A stretch of 64,000 bases of DNA from Pleodorina starrii. Lineage: Eukaryota; Chlorophyta; Chlorophyceae; Chlamydomonadales; Volvocaceae. The stretch covers positions 869,001-933,000 of the forward strand of contig BRXU01000020.1 of NCBI GenBank assembly GCA_030267565.1, given 5' to 3'. Of the stretch, positions 22,701 to 33,232 are shown one piece after another. The notes under the pieces are model-generated. The model searched no databases, was not told where the DNA came from, and was given only the letters and a program-made list of their open reading frames with translations. The position numbers and the translations under genes were made by a program. The stretch's first letter is position 1; the number at the start of each line of letters is the position of its first letter.

Positions 22701-23897
22701 GTCGACATTGGTGACTACGTGTACTACCGCAACACCACCGCCCGCAGCAGCTTGGAGGCCGACGCTCGGCCCGAGATCCTGCGTGTGGTAGAGACGCGCC
22801 CCTCAGGGGTGGTCGTGCTGGAGGGCAAGTGCGGCGGGCGTCTGACCGCCCACGTCACTCACGTGGCTCCGTGCCACCTGCCCATCACCGACGAGCAAGT
22901 TGATCCGCGGTTGGCCAAGCCGCCGCTTACCCTGGCCTGCGAGGTTTGCCGTATGCCCGACTCCGAGGAGTGGATGCTGCTGTGCGACTCGTGCGGCACG
23001 GGTTGGCACACGTACTGCTTGAGGCCGCCGCTGGAAGGGGTCCCCCAGGGAACCTGGATCTGCGGCAACTGTCAACGCAAGGGTATCACCGAGCAGCAGG
23101 TGGAGGCTCGCGGCGCGCAACGCGCCACTTCATCGCTGCAGCCCCCGCCCTCTCTCGCTAAGCTTCAGGGTGCTTTCGCCATGCGGGCGCACCGGCGCGG
23201 ACGCTCGCGCAGCAAGGCGGAGGCGGGCGTGGTCATGTACGCCGGTAAGATACGCAACGTGCATCATTTTGTCATAGAGTATCCCGACAAGACGTCCGAG
23301 CTCGTGAGTCTCAAGGACTTGCGGCCTCGTCTCGTCGTGCCTGGCGCCCAGGAGCCCGCAGCAGCAGCGTCGGCCGTGCAGCCGGCGCCGCCCGTAGTCA
23401 TCGATGCTCAGCTGGCGGCAACCGCCAGCGAGTGCGCAGCGCTCGCCGAGGTGCTGGATCTCGGCAGCGCGCTCAGTGTCTTCGCGCCCGTGGGACTCAG
23501 CGAGCAGACCGCGGGATGGGTACGACAGCAGGGCTGCGTCCTGCGCCGCGGCGCAACCGGGGCCGGCCCAGCCGCCCTAACCGCGGGGGAGCTGGCGCGC
23601 GCGCGAGAGAACGGGGTTGATGTAGGAGTATTGATGGTGGAGAATGTGGTCTCTGATGTAGGTTCAGTGCTTGAGTTGGCGGCAGCGCACGCCCGCGAGG
23701 CGGCGGTGGCGCGTGTTCCGCGTGAGTATCTGTGGAGCGCCGGGGAGGCGCGCCTGCGCTGGCTCCGAGCCCGGCAGGCCGATGGGCGTTTGATGATAGT
23801 GCCCTGCGCTACCTGCATCTGGTTGGTGTTGCTTGCGAGCGGCAAGCGCCGCCAGGGGTTCATTAAGCGCACCGTCGCACCCATGCCCGTCTTCTGA
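19730..23897 (+). pseudogene. retrotransposon polyprotein, part 2: RNase H, methyltransferase-like domain, integrase, PHD finger
   Basis: Continuation of the frame ending at 14259. Order by position: RNase H of Ty3/Gypsy type (19730-20110, with HTDFSNRGIAAVLGQ and TDHQPLLYL); a region resembling a DNMT3-type cytosine methyltransferase (about 20515-21430) whose Pro-Cys and Glu-Asn-Val motifs are absent; integrase HHCC zinc domain (21841-21960); DDE core with VDLCGP (22036), CTDQGSEW (22213) and Glu in NGLSERAVR (about 22324); PHD finger, Cys4-His-Cys3 (22939-23074); a Tudor/chromo-like segment (VMYAGKIRNVHHFVIEYPD, about 23230-23330); and about 160 C-terminal residues of unknown fold. Stop at 23895-23897. 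It has no start of its own, because the LINE separates it from gag. Confidence 0.85.
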
Positions 23898-23998
23898 GGG
23901 GCATCCTGTTTGTATGAACTGAGCATTTGTTGCCGTGCCACGACACATGCCTGGCAGCCAGCACTCTTCCGGCGGCTTCGTGCTGGGGGGGGGATTGC

Positions 23999-24046
23999 CA
24001 GTTAGCCACATCAGCTGGTCGACGGCACCTTAGCTGGCGTGACAGC
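23999..24046 (+). repeat. terminal repeat B1 (internal copy)
   Basis: 48 bp starting CAGTTAGCC and ending GGCGTGACAGC, identical to 24547-24594. It lies directly before A2; the B1/A2 junction forms a perfect 22-bp palindrome at 24035-24056. Confidence 0.9.
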
Positions 24047-24550
24047 TGTCACGCCATATCGTGTGATTGCCATAGAACGTGGAGATGCTGAGAACAGTTG
24101 CCTAATTAGTAAGAACCGTTGTCGGTTAGTTAGGAGCCGTTGGGTGTGGCCCCTTCGGATCAGCTTCCGTGCACCGTTTCCGTGCGACGACAGAGTCGTC
24201 GACACTTTGTTGTTATTACATTTATTTGTTGGCATTATACGGGGCACCGACTGAGCAAGAAGCAATGCAGTGCGGGTTCCCCTGGAGGTACGAAAAGTGC
24301 ATTGCGCGGGCTTGTTATAGTCCGGCGGCCGTGCGAGACACCTTATCTGTGTCTCGCACTTTGCAGTGTTAAGACTCTAAGTAGCATACAGTCACAGATC
24401 CGCGATTGACAGACCGCGTGACGCAGTCTTTGTAAGTTCTTTCGGTGATCCGTTTCGGTAATCCGTCCTCCGAGGAGGACATCGTGCCCAGGTCGCCCTA
24501 GGAGAGAGCTGCGTAGCTCGTCTCCCGAAGGCGCGTGCTCTTCCGTCAGT
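24047..24550 (+). repeat. terminal repeat A2 (right)
   Basis: 504 bp matching A1 (8341-8844) at a constant offset of 15,706 with no difference seen by eye. Together with B2 it makes a 546-bp unit with TG...CA ends. Confidence 0.9.
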
Positions 24551-24594
24551 TAGCCACATCAGCTGGTCGACGGCACCTTAGCTGGCGTGACAGC
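24547..24594 (+). repeat. terminal repeat B2 (right end)
   Basis: 48 bp identical to B1. Its first four bases (CAGT) are shared with the end of A2. The inverted terminus GGCGTGACA ends at 24592 and is followed by GC. Confidence 0.9.
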
Positions 24595-25136
24595 GGTACG
24601 AACTGCCAAGTGCCAACCGACTTCTAACGGACATGGGAGTGACCGTTATCGGTAAAGCAAGTCAGGCTCCCAAAGCGTAATCAATCATCATGAGTTGGTC
24701 TGTCATGCTGATCACACACAAAGCCTGTCGTTTGAAGCGAGCGTTGGCACTGTCGATCATTGATGTAACGTGTTGCTTTTGCGTTCTGCACACAATGCGC
24801 CGTAATGGATGAACCTTAACTTTCACCCAAGTGTCTCCATTTGTGATTTAATCGGATGCCAATCACCGTCGCGCCAGGCCGCAAGCTTCGTGGTCGTTAG
24901 CCCCAACTGTTTCTTGTGTTCCGGCTGCTCGGTTCGCCATTCTCACAGCAAACTTTTGTGGCAAGGCTGTTTTTGCTTTGATAATACCATTACACGGTAT
25001 TGTGAACAGTGTATTGTGATTCGCAGCGTCTCGTAACGGGATGCCAAACAAACCTGGTTGCTGATAAGCACATCTCGATTAATACGGTACCTTGCGCATA
25101 CCTGCGTTATTCGCTGTCGACTCAAGAGCAGCAAAG
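24595..25136. other. spacer right of the retrotransposon
   Basis: Lower GC than the neighbouring genes. No domain, RNA gene or repeat was recognised; it probably holds the promoter and leader of the next gene. Confidence 0.5.
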
Positions 25137-26709
25137 ATGCTGGGAAACCTGCGCGGAGCGGTCCAGGTGGCGGGTCTCCGCGGCGTGATGGCGCTCCCTC
25201 CCGGCTCAATAACGGCACCGCGCATGTGCATTCTCAGCTGCATCACCGATGACAGCAACGCAAAGGTAAATGAGTTCCTCCTCAACATCACAAGCGGTGT
25301 CGCACCTGCCCAAGGAGCGAATCAAGACAAATAACTGCCCCACCGTACACGTCGCTTCCACAACCAGCACCTCACAACGCCAAGCTTCATGCGACTGCCC
25401 CGCCTGACATCCTGACATCCTTTTATCCTGACATCCTGATGGATGGCAAGCCAACTCATAGTCACGCGCCTTCCACCTCGCGCGCAATCCTATCTTTCCG
25501 CCTCACCTACCCGAATTCGTGGCGCGGCATCCCTGCATGTACGGTAAAGTGAACCCGCGACTGCCCTTCCTGTGAAATCCGTCTCTGCCCCTTCCCTTCC
25601 CTCCGGCTTCGGCTCCGAAACCACAGGTCCAGTTTTCCACGGGCGCTGGGGGAGGCGGAGCAGGAGGAGCAGGAGCAGGAGCAGGAGCAGGGTCGGCGGC
25701 GGAGGCATCCCGCGGGAGAGCTCTCGACTCGGAGGACGAGGACCCGGCTGTTCTGGAGCAGCGCAAGCGGCGCAGCATTCAAACCTACCTGGTACGAACT
25801 AACTAACGAATTAACTAACGAACTAACGAACAAATAACCGAATGACTGAAGGCGGATGCGTCGGGTCTGGGGTTTCAATGGGTTTAGGGTTTCCACTGGT
25901 TGGCCACCACGCGGCCTCCCCCCCGTTTTGTTTTACCCCCCGGGCCCCGCCCCCTTGCGTGTGGATAACCGAACTATCGAAGTCCACACACAGTCCTCTC
26001 CCTCCCCCTGTCCCCTCTCTCTCTCTCCCTCGTCATCTTGCCCCCTCTCTCTCTCCCCCCCGCTTCTCTTATTCCCTTCCCCCCTCGCGACCTTGCAGGA
26101 GCAGCAACTGGGCGGCGGCGACTCCGACCGTGTCACGCTTGCCGTACTGCTGCAGCGGCACGGCGTTGTCGTACGGGGGGGCCAGCCGGAGGCGCTCAAG
26201 CTCATGGAGGCGCTGGCGGTGGGGTGGATTGGGACTGGCGTCCGGGTTTGGGGTTTCGGGATGTACGGCATGACGTGTATGCCGCACGTGCCTTGTGTGT
26301 ATGTACGTTGGTGTTTCATGTCCGTCAATGCGTGTGACCGTTGTGTGCGTGTGTGTGCGTGTGTGTGTGTGTATGGAAAGGGGGGCCCCGATGAAGAGGG
26401 TGGGTGGGGTTAGTGGGAGGGATGGGGCGCCCCGGCCGGCTCCTTGGCCGCATCGAGCACACGGTGAGTTATATCCGGATATATCCGGATATCGGCTTGG
26501 GTTTCCTCCCTTTTCACTTCACAATGACGGACTCTCCCCCCAAATCATCAATCAAACCAGGCCGCGCCCGCCTGCGGTCGTGCCCACGTCTGTTCACACA
26601 GGCCTGGAAGCGCGGCGAGTGGAGGCCGCAGCAGCAGCAGCAGGAAGAAGCGACCACCACCACCACCAGCAACAGCAGCGCCAGCAGCAGCGATAGCAGC
26701 AGCAGCTGA
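25137..26709 (+). CDS. unrecognised small protein, four exons
   Basis: Exons 25137-25265, 25627-25791, 26099-26218 and 26602-26709 all join in phase 0 with GT-AG introns, giving 173 residues. The first ATG is preceded by AAG, and the frame is open upstream without another ATG. The N-terminus is moderately hydrophobic (MLGNLRGAVQVAGLRGVMAL). A Gly/Ala-rich linker leads to an acidic-to-basic stretch (ALDSEDEDPAVLEQRKRR) and a helical part (SIQTYLEQQL, then DRVTLAVLLQRHGVVV, EALKLMEAL). The C-terminus is Gln-, Thr- and Ser-rich. No family is recognised. The consistent phase across three introns is the main reason to believe it is a gene; the start could lie in an unseen upstream exon. Confidence 0.55.
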
Positions 26710-28228
26710 TCCTGAAGCTGAAGCAATGTGAACAACTCGCAGTGTCCAGGTTGTGCGGAAGACGCTCCGCGGCAGCGGTAAACGGCAGCTGGGCGTACGG
26801 TACCTTCGGCGTACGGCAGCCGATGGCTGGTCTGCGCCGGAAAGAAGATCCGGGTCTGTCGTCGGTTCGCAACTTTGCAACGCAAACAGAGAAATGGGCG
26901 GATGAGGCCCCGGTCGTTGTCGGTTTCAGACAGCGGTTGGGACTGTCTTGGAGTAGAGCATGTTGCTGCTTGAGGGATATGCGGAGAGGGGGAGGGGGGC
27001 CATGCATGCGGTCCGGGTGACTGGGCATTACTCACGACGTGAGGATTTTTTTATTGGCGTCAAAGGGCTCGGCTGTCGGCTCGCTGCGTCGCAGGTAGTT
27101 GGGATTCGGTTGGTGGTTTCGGGGGAGCCGCTGACGGGATCCGGAGCCAGAGAGAGCTCGTGGAGAGCAAACTCTCTCATACACACACAAGAAAAGATGA
27201 GATTAAACCAAAAAAATAAAACCACGGCAAAGCGCAAATACACACACGCAAACACACGCACGCACGCACACGCACGCACGCACACGCGCTCTGCGTTCCG
27301 TCCCGCCGCGGCACACGGCACCCAACACCTCACCACATCCCGCCAAATGGAGACGTGGCGGTGTTATAGTTCCCATACCGGGGGTATGGGTATGGCGGCC
27401 ACCCAAAAACTGTCCCCTTGCAAACTCTGTCCCCGTGCAAACTCTGTCGGGCAAGCCCGGCCTTCTCTGCCTTCACCTCTCCCCCCCTCTCTCTCTCCCC
27501 TTCGGCCCGGCGCCACATGCGCGAGCGCTTTCAAAAAAGACGCGGGGCGACCGAACGGCGGAGCGAAACGAAAAACGAGACAGGCGCCATCCGGCTTCCG
27601 CGCACGCGTGTCACACCGCCCTTTCCATGCCGTCCGAATTATGCCCGCCGTACCACGTACCACGACCACCAGACAAAACACTCTCAACAGCTCCTCGCCC
27701 TGCTTCTTCTTCCGGCCGCCGCGAATACATAACCTAATCGAATAGATAATCTAATAATCGATCGGGCGACTCGCTAGCCAGGCGGAGCAGAGCGGCCATG
27801 GAGGCACAGAGCTCATCTAGGGCGGCAGCCTACGCGGTGTGAAGCACCGCACCAGGGCGGCCCTGTCTGGCTTGCTGGCTTTTGGGTCCCACCTGACCCA
27901 ACCTGACTCCACTTGACCCAACTTGACTCGGGAGAGGCACCCACGGGGTTTTGTTCTGGCCGGCCCCCCTCCCGGGCTTCCGGGGTTCCGGGCGCGCGGC
28001 TTCTCCACATTACGAGGGGGGAGGGTGCCCCACGGGGGGTGGAGGGCCCAGTTCCGACGACACGGTGCGATCGGGCAGCCTCGGTCTTCCCATGGCGTGA
28101 TGGCGTGACTCCCACCCACCCACCCTCCCTCCCTCCCTCCCTCCACAGGATAAATATCGTCCTCGTACACCGACCCACATCGCCCCACACCGCCCCCACT
28201 GCCACACGGCTCGTTGCCAGCCGGGCAC
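26710..28228. other. convergent 3' flanks, no gene seen
   Basis: Lies between the 3' ends of the unrecognised plus-strand gene and the PSA2-like minus-strand gene. Holds AC-rich repeats (27240-27290), a 17-bp tandem repeat with CAAACTCTGTCCCC (about 27410-27448) and pyrimidine runs. No open frame shows domain or splice support. Confidence 0.5.
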
Positions 28229-30400
28229 TTAGGCCGCGCCGCCGCCGTTGCGCATGTTCTCCTTGGCCTGGCGCATCAGATCCTGAACCTCGCCTGCGGG
28301 GAGGGAGGAAGGGGAAGCGGGAAGAAAAGAGGGGAGAGACGAGGGGAGAAGACTGTCACACAAAGTCACAATGACTCAATGAGGCAATCCGACAGGACAG
28401 GACAGGACAGGCTGACAGCCGGGGTTGAAAACGAAACATCAACAGAACGGCGATGGCGACGGTAGGGAGGTAGACGGCCGCCGCGGCCGCGGGGCGGCAG
28501 GGGTATGACAGCCCCCGAAGAGGCAAGCGTTGAGAACTTGAGATCGACGTTGGTACGAGAGGTGAGGATGGAGGGGGAGGAGTGGGGAGCAGGGGTTTCG
28601 CCCGTGTATTGGGGGCGGTGGCGGCAGCCGCCGCAGCCGCCGCAGCCGTAGAGTCCTTCTAAGGGAACCCGAAAACCCGCCAGGAAACCATTCCCCCCCA
28701 TCCACGACATGCTGCCGTCGTAGTGTCGTACTGCCGTACCCGGCTTGAGCTCCCCAGTCTGCATCTTCTGGACGAGCAGCGACGCCTCGGGTTTGCGCAG
28801 CAGTCCACGAACGTTGCGAAGGCCAGTGCCTGAAGGAGAGAAAGAGAAAAAGAAATTCGCAATGGAATGGTACAATCAAGAAAAAGGCGCTTCGGGCGCT
28901 CCGGAAAAACGCAAAGTGGCAAGCACAACGCCAGGCATGCATACAAGACATAACAAGTCAGGCCCAGGCCTAGGCCTTGCCTCCGTTCCCTCCCCCCCCC
29001 ACCACACTCACACGTGGCCCCACGAGCATCCCCCCCTCCACCACCACCACAGCCCCCACCTCATGTTTCCCAGAGGCCCCCCTGCGGTGTGTTCTTTACT
29101 TCTTTTACCTCTCTCCCCATCCCACCAGGCTACAACGTCCGCAGGATGGATTTCCTCTTTCGCTCTTGCATTTACCGTACACCCTTCAAACCCCCACCCC
29201 CCCAAAACCCCAACTCCATCTCCACATCCCCACCCCTCAGCGAGCCCCCCCCAAGAGCCCGCCAGCAGACCCACCGAAGCATCGGCCGCAGATGCGCGCC
29301 CCGCGGCCGTAGCACTGGGGGCACTCCACAAACTCGTACTCGTCCTTGGCGCGCTTGCGGCTCAGCGCCCGCCACTTGCCGGTACCGCCGCACATGTCGC
29401 CTGGCGCACAAGCGGGACGGAGGGCGGAGGGGTGGAGGCGTAGGCGTGAGCGGTGGTGGGATGGAACCGGTTGGCGGTCAAGAAGGATCAGTCCCTAACG
29501 CGCTTGGGCTGGTTGATTGGTTGGTTCCTTGGTGGGTGGGTGGCGATGTTGCGATGATAGTGAGGGCCCCGGAAACGTTCAGCCATGCGCATCAGGAGAC
29601 GTAAAGAGAGGGTAATGAGAGGGTCTCTGACGGTGTTTCGACGCCTTGACGCGGTCGTGCGTGGTTGGATGGCTGGCTGTGGCTAGGTTGTGTCCGATCT
29701 GGGTCAGGGGGCCGCGCGCCCGCTCAACTGTGTCCGATCTGGGTCGAGGGGCCGCGCGCCCGCTGGACTGTGGGATTCCGGTTCTGGTGACTTTGCGGCC
29801 GGCCAACGGGTGCCGCCGGGACCGGGTGTCGAGTACGGATCCGTCAAACGCCAGACGTCCACCAACGACGCTTATCCCGAGGAATCTGTTGTAACGTATG
29901 GAACGTCTACTCACAAGGGACGATGCCGGTGCCGTCGCACTCGAAGCAGGAGTTGGACGGGTCGGGCATCTCGCCCGCGGCGGCAGCCGGTCCGGCCATG
30001 GCCGCAGCCGCGGCGGCACAGCACAGGGGCGCGAGCACCAGCGTGCGACGAGTCATGTCGATCAGCTTGGGAGCCGACGGCGCAAGGTCCTGGTCGTCGC
30101 TCTGCCTGGGCTCGGCGCCATCGCGCGGCAGCGATGCTGCGAGCGCACGACGATGAGAGGGCATCTTCAGGACCCGGACACGTCGACGATGCGATCGGCA
30201 AACAGGGGATCACGCAAATATGATTTACCTTGACAAACGACGCCATGCAGGCAACGACCTCCGCGGGCAGCTGTGAAAGGCACGGCCTGCAATAGGTATG
30301 TGGTTCTCCGTAAAGCGATTCCAGGCTACGATACGGCCCAGCTGCCTGTTAATATTATTACCCTTTTATTGAGGGGCGTTCGGTGCGTCAAAGAGCTCAT
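28229..30400 (-). CDS. PSA2: thylakoid-lumen DnaJ-type zinc-finger protein, PSA2-like
   Basis: Member of the plastid DnaJ-like zinc-finger family; Arabidopsis PSA2 acts in the lumen and is needed for photosystem I accumulation. Exons on the minus strand: 30400-30362, 30286-30229, 30136-29915, 29400-29275, 28829-28740 and 28293-28229; all joins keep frame and give 199 residues. Targeting looks bipartite: a basic chloroplast transit peptide ending near VVCQA, then [12 protein letters not shown] and an Ala-rich stretch ending AAAAG, a twin-arginine lumen signal. The core has four CxxCxGxG-type repeats: [24 protein letters not shown] and CGRCFGTG. It is followed by [20 protein letters not shown], as in the PSA2 group, and a short helical tail. 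The PSA2 assignment over other DnaJ-finger paralogues is inference. Confidence 0.85.
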
Positions 30401-30555
30401 TCTGTAAGCTTGTATTGTAGCAGTTCCGCTGCCCGCAGCTTTTTGTTTGTGCCCTTGCAGTGGTAACACAGCGACGTCCACCGTAAGTACGTATTAGGTT
30501 TTGATATAAATATTAGATCTGTTGGCTGCAAGCTGTTTTGCGGTTGCCCTTGTGA

Positions 30556-31045
30556 CGCGTCGTACAGTTGAAGCGCGATTCAAGTCGTCGGTTGTGCGTT
30601 TCTGATTTGGCGGTTAACATTGAAAGCAGTCGGTCTAGAGAGCTTCGTGTATGCAAAGCGTGTCGTTCTGATGGCGCTATCGAGGACGAGAAGCATTTTC
30701 TATGGGAGTGTCCTGCTCTTGTGTCGGCGCGGCAGAAGATTTGGGACTTAGGTGTACCCACTACTGCGAGTGTTCACGATGTCATGCAAGTTGATGACCA
30801 GCGTGGTCTTGCGAAAGCTATATACGAGATGTTTGCTTTGCGGCGTGAGCGTATCGCTTCCTAAGAGTTTGCCTGTGTGCGAGCACATCCAGTCTACTTC
30901 ATCCACTGTATCACCATCGTTTCGAATCTTTCTTTGTCTTTTTGGTTTTCTTTATCTTTTTTGCGCGACTGAGGCGGTTCATGAGCCTCCGGGTTCGTTT
31001 GAGCCGTACGAGCTCATTGAAGCTTGTAACATCCATCCATCCATC
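30556..31045 (+). mobile_element. 3' relic of a non-LTR retrotransposon
   Basis: The last about 100 codons of a LINE: a Cys-His zinc block of the zf-RVT type (CKACRSDGAIEDEKHFLWEC) ends at a stop near 30864. A 3' UTR with TGTAAC follows, then an (ATCC)n tail at 31031-31045, a tail type seen in volvocine LINEs. The frame is closed by a stop at 30553, so everything upstream is lost. This is a 5'-truncated copy. Confidence 0.6.
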
Positions 31046-33232
31046 AAGTCGTTGGCAAGCTTCTCACAGCCATAACGAACAACGGATAGCATTAAAAGAG
31101 ATGGACGCAGGCCGCCGAGTTGGCTGCAAGGTGTCGGCGGTAGGACCGCCTAAACCTCGCCGACACACGTTATCGCACGTCCGGCCTCACGCCTTAGCCT
31201 CTTCGTGCCGCCGGATAGCCGGCAGCCGTCGACCCGCGGGGGAAAAATAACGGCGCTGCGGCCGCAAAGGGCAGTATTCTCCCTGAGGTCCACACGTGCA
31301 CGATATCAGTAGTGCAAGTCGTCGTCTTAAGGGTCCCGTTCCGAGCGCTTGCACGGGCGGTGTGCAGTTATGATGCCCAGAACGCGTCAGAGACAGCTTC
31401 GGTCTGTGTCGCAACAGCCCCAAGTCAACAGGCCCGGCGCCGTCCAACCGACAAGGCCGGCCACCCGCGGCGCCCCTTTTTTTTCGGGCTCCGCACGGGC
31501 AAAACCAAAACCTGTCAGCGCAAACGCCTTCCCGGCTAGACACGAGCGCGGCATACGAATCCTATTTTCCGTGTCTCCACCAAACGTCCATCCGTCGCAT
31601 ATTTCAGCCTCCTTCTTCCCAGGGTTTCTTTCTTCAGGCGCATATGCAGTGCACCCTCTCCCCCCGACTGGCGGAAAAGCCTCCAAGTGCCGGGTGCAGT
31701 TGCCTTCTCCACCTCGCCTCCTCCTCCTCTCAGTCGTGAAGCCGCGGAGTCATGTCCGAGGCCAGCCCGAGACTTCCGCCGGCTGGGAACCGAGAGTCGA
31801 GCTATGTGGGCGGACGGGCGGACGGGCGGGAGCCGGCCCGACTCCGCCCAACACCCTCCTCCTCCCTCCGTCCTCCCGTCTGCCCGCGCCGGCCCCCAAG
31901 GCCCCCACGCTGGCGGGTGCCCGGGCATACCCCTCCCACGGCCCCGCGCGCAAACGGCCTGTGGCAACCCAGAACCCCTTGTCCCACCACCCAAACGGCT
32001 CTTGCACGCGAGCAACCTCGGTAAGAAACAAAGCGGGCCGCACGCCGCAGCGGCAACCGCCGACGCCGCCACTCGCCAAGCGATGAGCGGCACGCCGCCA
32101 GGCCGACCCAACCGTCGAGCCGATGCACTCCACTCCTCCTCCGCCCCGCCAGCTCCCAGCCGAGCAGCAAGTTCTCAAGCGTTGAGAAAGCACCCCGGGC
32201 CAGTCCCGCCCCGCCCCGCCCCGCCAGGCCCCGCTCACGCACACAATCCCCACCAGCCGCCGCCCGCCGATCCAATCCAGCGGCACAGTCCCCAAAATTG
32301 CCGCGCCGCCGCCGCCGCCACTTCAACAGGGGATGAGTGGATGAGCCGCCATCCCCTGCGCTCATCTCTCCCGTCGGCTGGCCGCCCAGCACCACCCCAC
32401 CCCACCCCAGCCCAGCCGGCGTCCGCCTAGGAGGTGCAAGAGCCGAGACCCAACATCGGGACATCGCGGGATCGGCCGTGGGTCTGCGCACAGCCCTCCG
32501 CCAACCGCCCGCGCTGCTGCCTCTTCCCCAGCATAACTCCCCAGCGAGTTGTGGTTCCCGAGACCCCAGAGCATTCCCGTAAACCTCCGCTCTCCCGCCG
32601 TGTCCCTCCCTCTCCTGCCCTTGCCCGGATCGCTCCTGCAGCCGCCGTCGCCGCCGCTGCCCAAGCCGCGACTGGCAGCCGAGGTCCAGCCGCAGACCAG
32701 AAAGACACGGCACGGCTACGCGCGGCAGCGAGCCGCTGCCTTCGCCGCCGCCGCCTAGCCCTCAGCCGCCTGAATCCGCTCCTGGCCGCAAGTCGACGGC
32801 GCCAGCCGGTAGCCGCTACCGGAACCCAGCTCGCGGCCGGCGCCCTCAGCCGCCTGAAGCAGCTCGCGGCCACCGAGACCAGCCGCCATCGGGCAGAGCA
32901 TGCTGCCCCGACCCCACGTTTGGTCGTAGCCGCAACCGGCCCTTAACCCACAGCAGCCCGCTCGCCAACCCAGCCAGGCCAACGCCGATGGGCGCCTCTT
33001 GCGTGCCGCGCCGGCGCTGCCTCGCGACCCGGCCCAAGACGACTTGGCACCGCCGCTGCCGCTGCCGCCGCTCGGCGGCGGCGGTAACAGCTGCTGCCGC
33101 GGGCGGCCCTTCCGCTGCCGCCTGCTCTCCCCTCGTGGTCGTCCGCCGCAGGCCCCGGAGGCCCCTGCGCCCCGCCTGCTCTTCCCCAGCCCTCTTCCCC
33201 AGCCCTCTTCCCAAGCCCTCTGCCGCTGGCTA
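31046..33232. other. GC-rich spacer 3' of CCR4, no gene supported
   Basis: Contains many overlapping long frames on both strands, as expected at this GC content, but none with a domain, repeat periodicity or splice pattern. A short CCCCG-repeat run lies at about 32205-32226. Part must be the CCR4 3' UTR. Confidence 0.5.

Larger units (their letters stand above)
8341..24594 (+). mobile_element. Ty3/Gypsy-type retrotransposon with split terminal repeats, interrupted by a LINE
   Basis: Bounded on the left by TGTCACGCC and on the right by GGCGTGACA (followed by GC). These termini are a TG...CA inverted pair, as in LTR elements. The order is repeat A1 (8341-8844), leader with 80-bp tandem repeats, one long polyprotein frame, a G-run (about 23985-23993) resembling a polypurine tract, repeat B1 (23999-24046), A2 (24047-24550) and B2 (24547-24594). 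The left end has A but not B; the right end has A plus B; a second B lies just inside. A1 and A2 look identical over 504 bp, indicating a recent insertion. No flanking target duplication could be found. Without the LINE and one copy of its target duplication the element is about 10.8 kb. Confidence 0.85.

Noticed and set aside
8336..24600. Short target-site duplication for the Gypsy element
   Set aside because: Left flank TCAGG and right flank GCGGT or GGTAC do not match at 4-6 bp.
30398..30400. Alternative PSA2 starts at 30246 or 30164
   Set aside because: They break the frame or omit the chloroplast transit peptide; the two upstream exons ending 30362 and 30229 restore phase and a full bipartite targeting sequence.
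31687..32713. Long overlapping frames in the GC-rich spacer below CCR4
   Set aside because: Pro/Arg/Ala composition on both strands, no start context, splice pattern or domain; expected by chance at this GC content.
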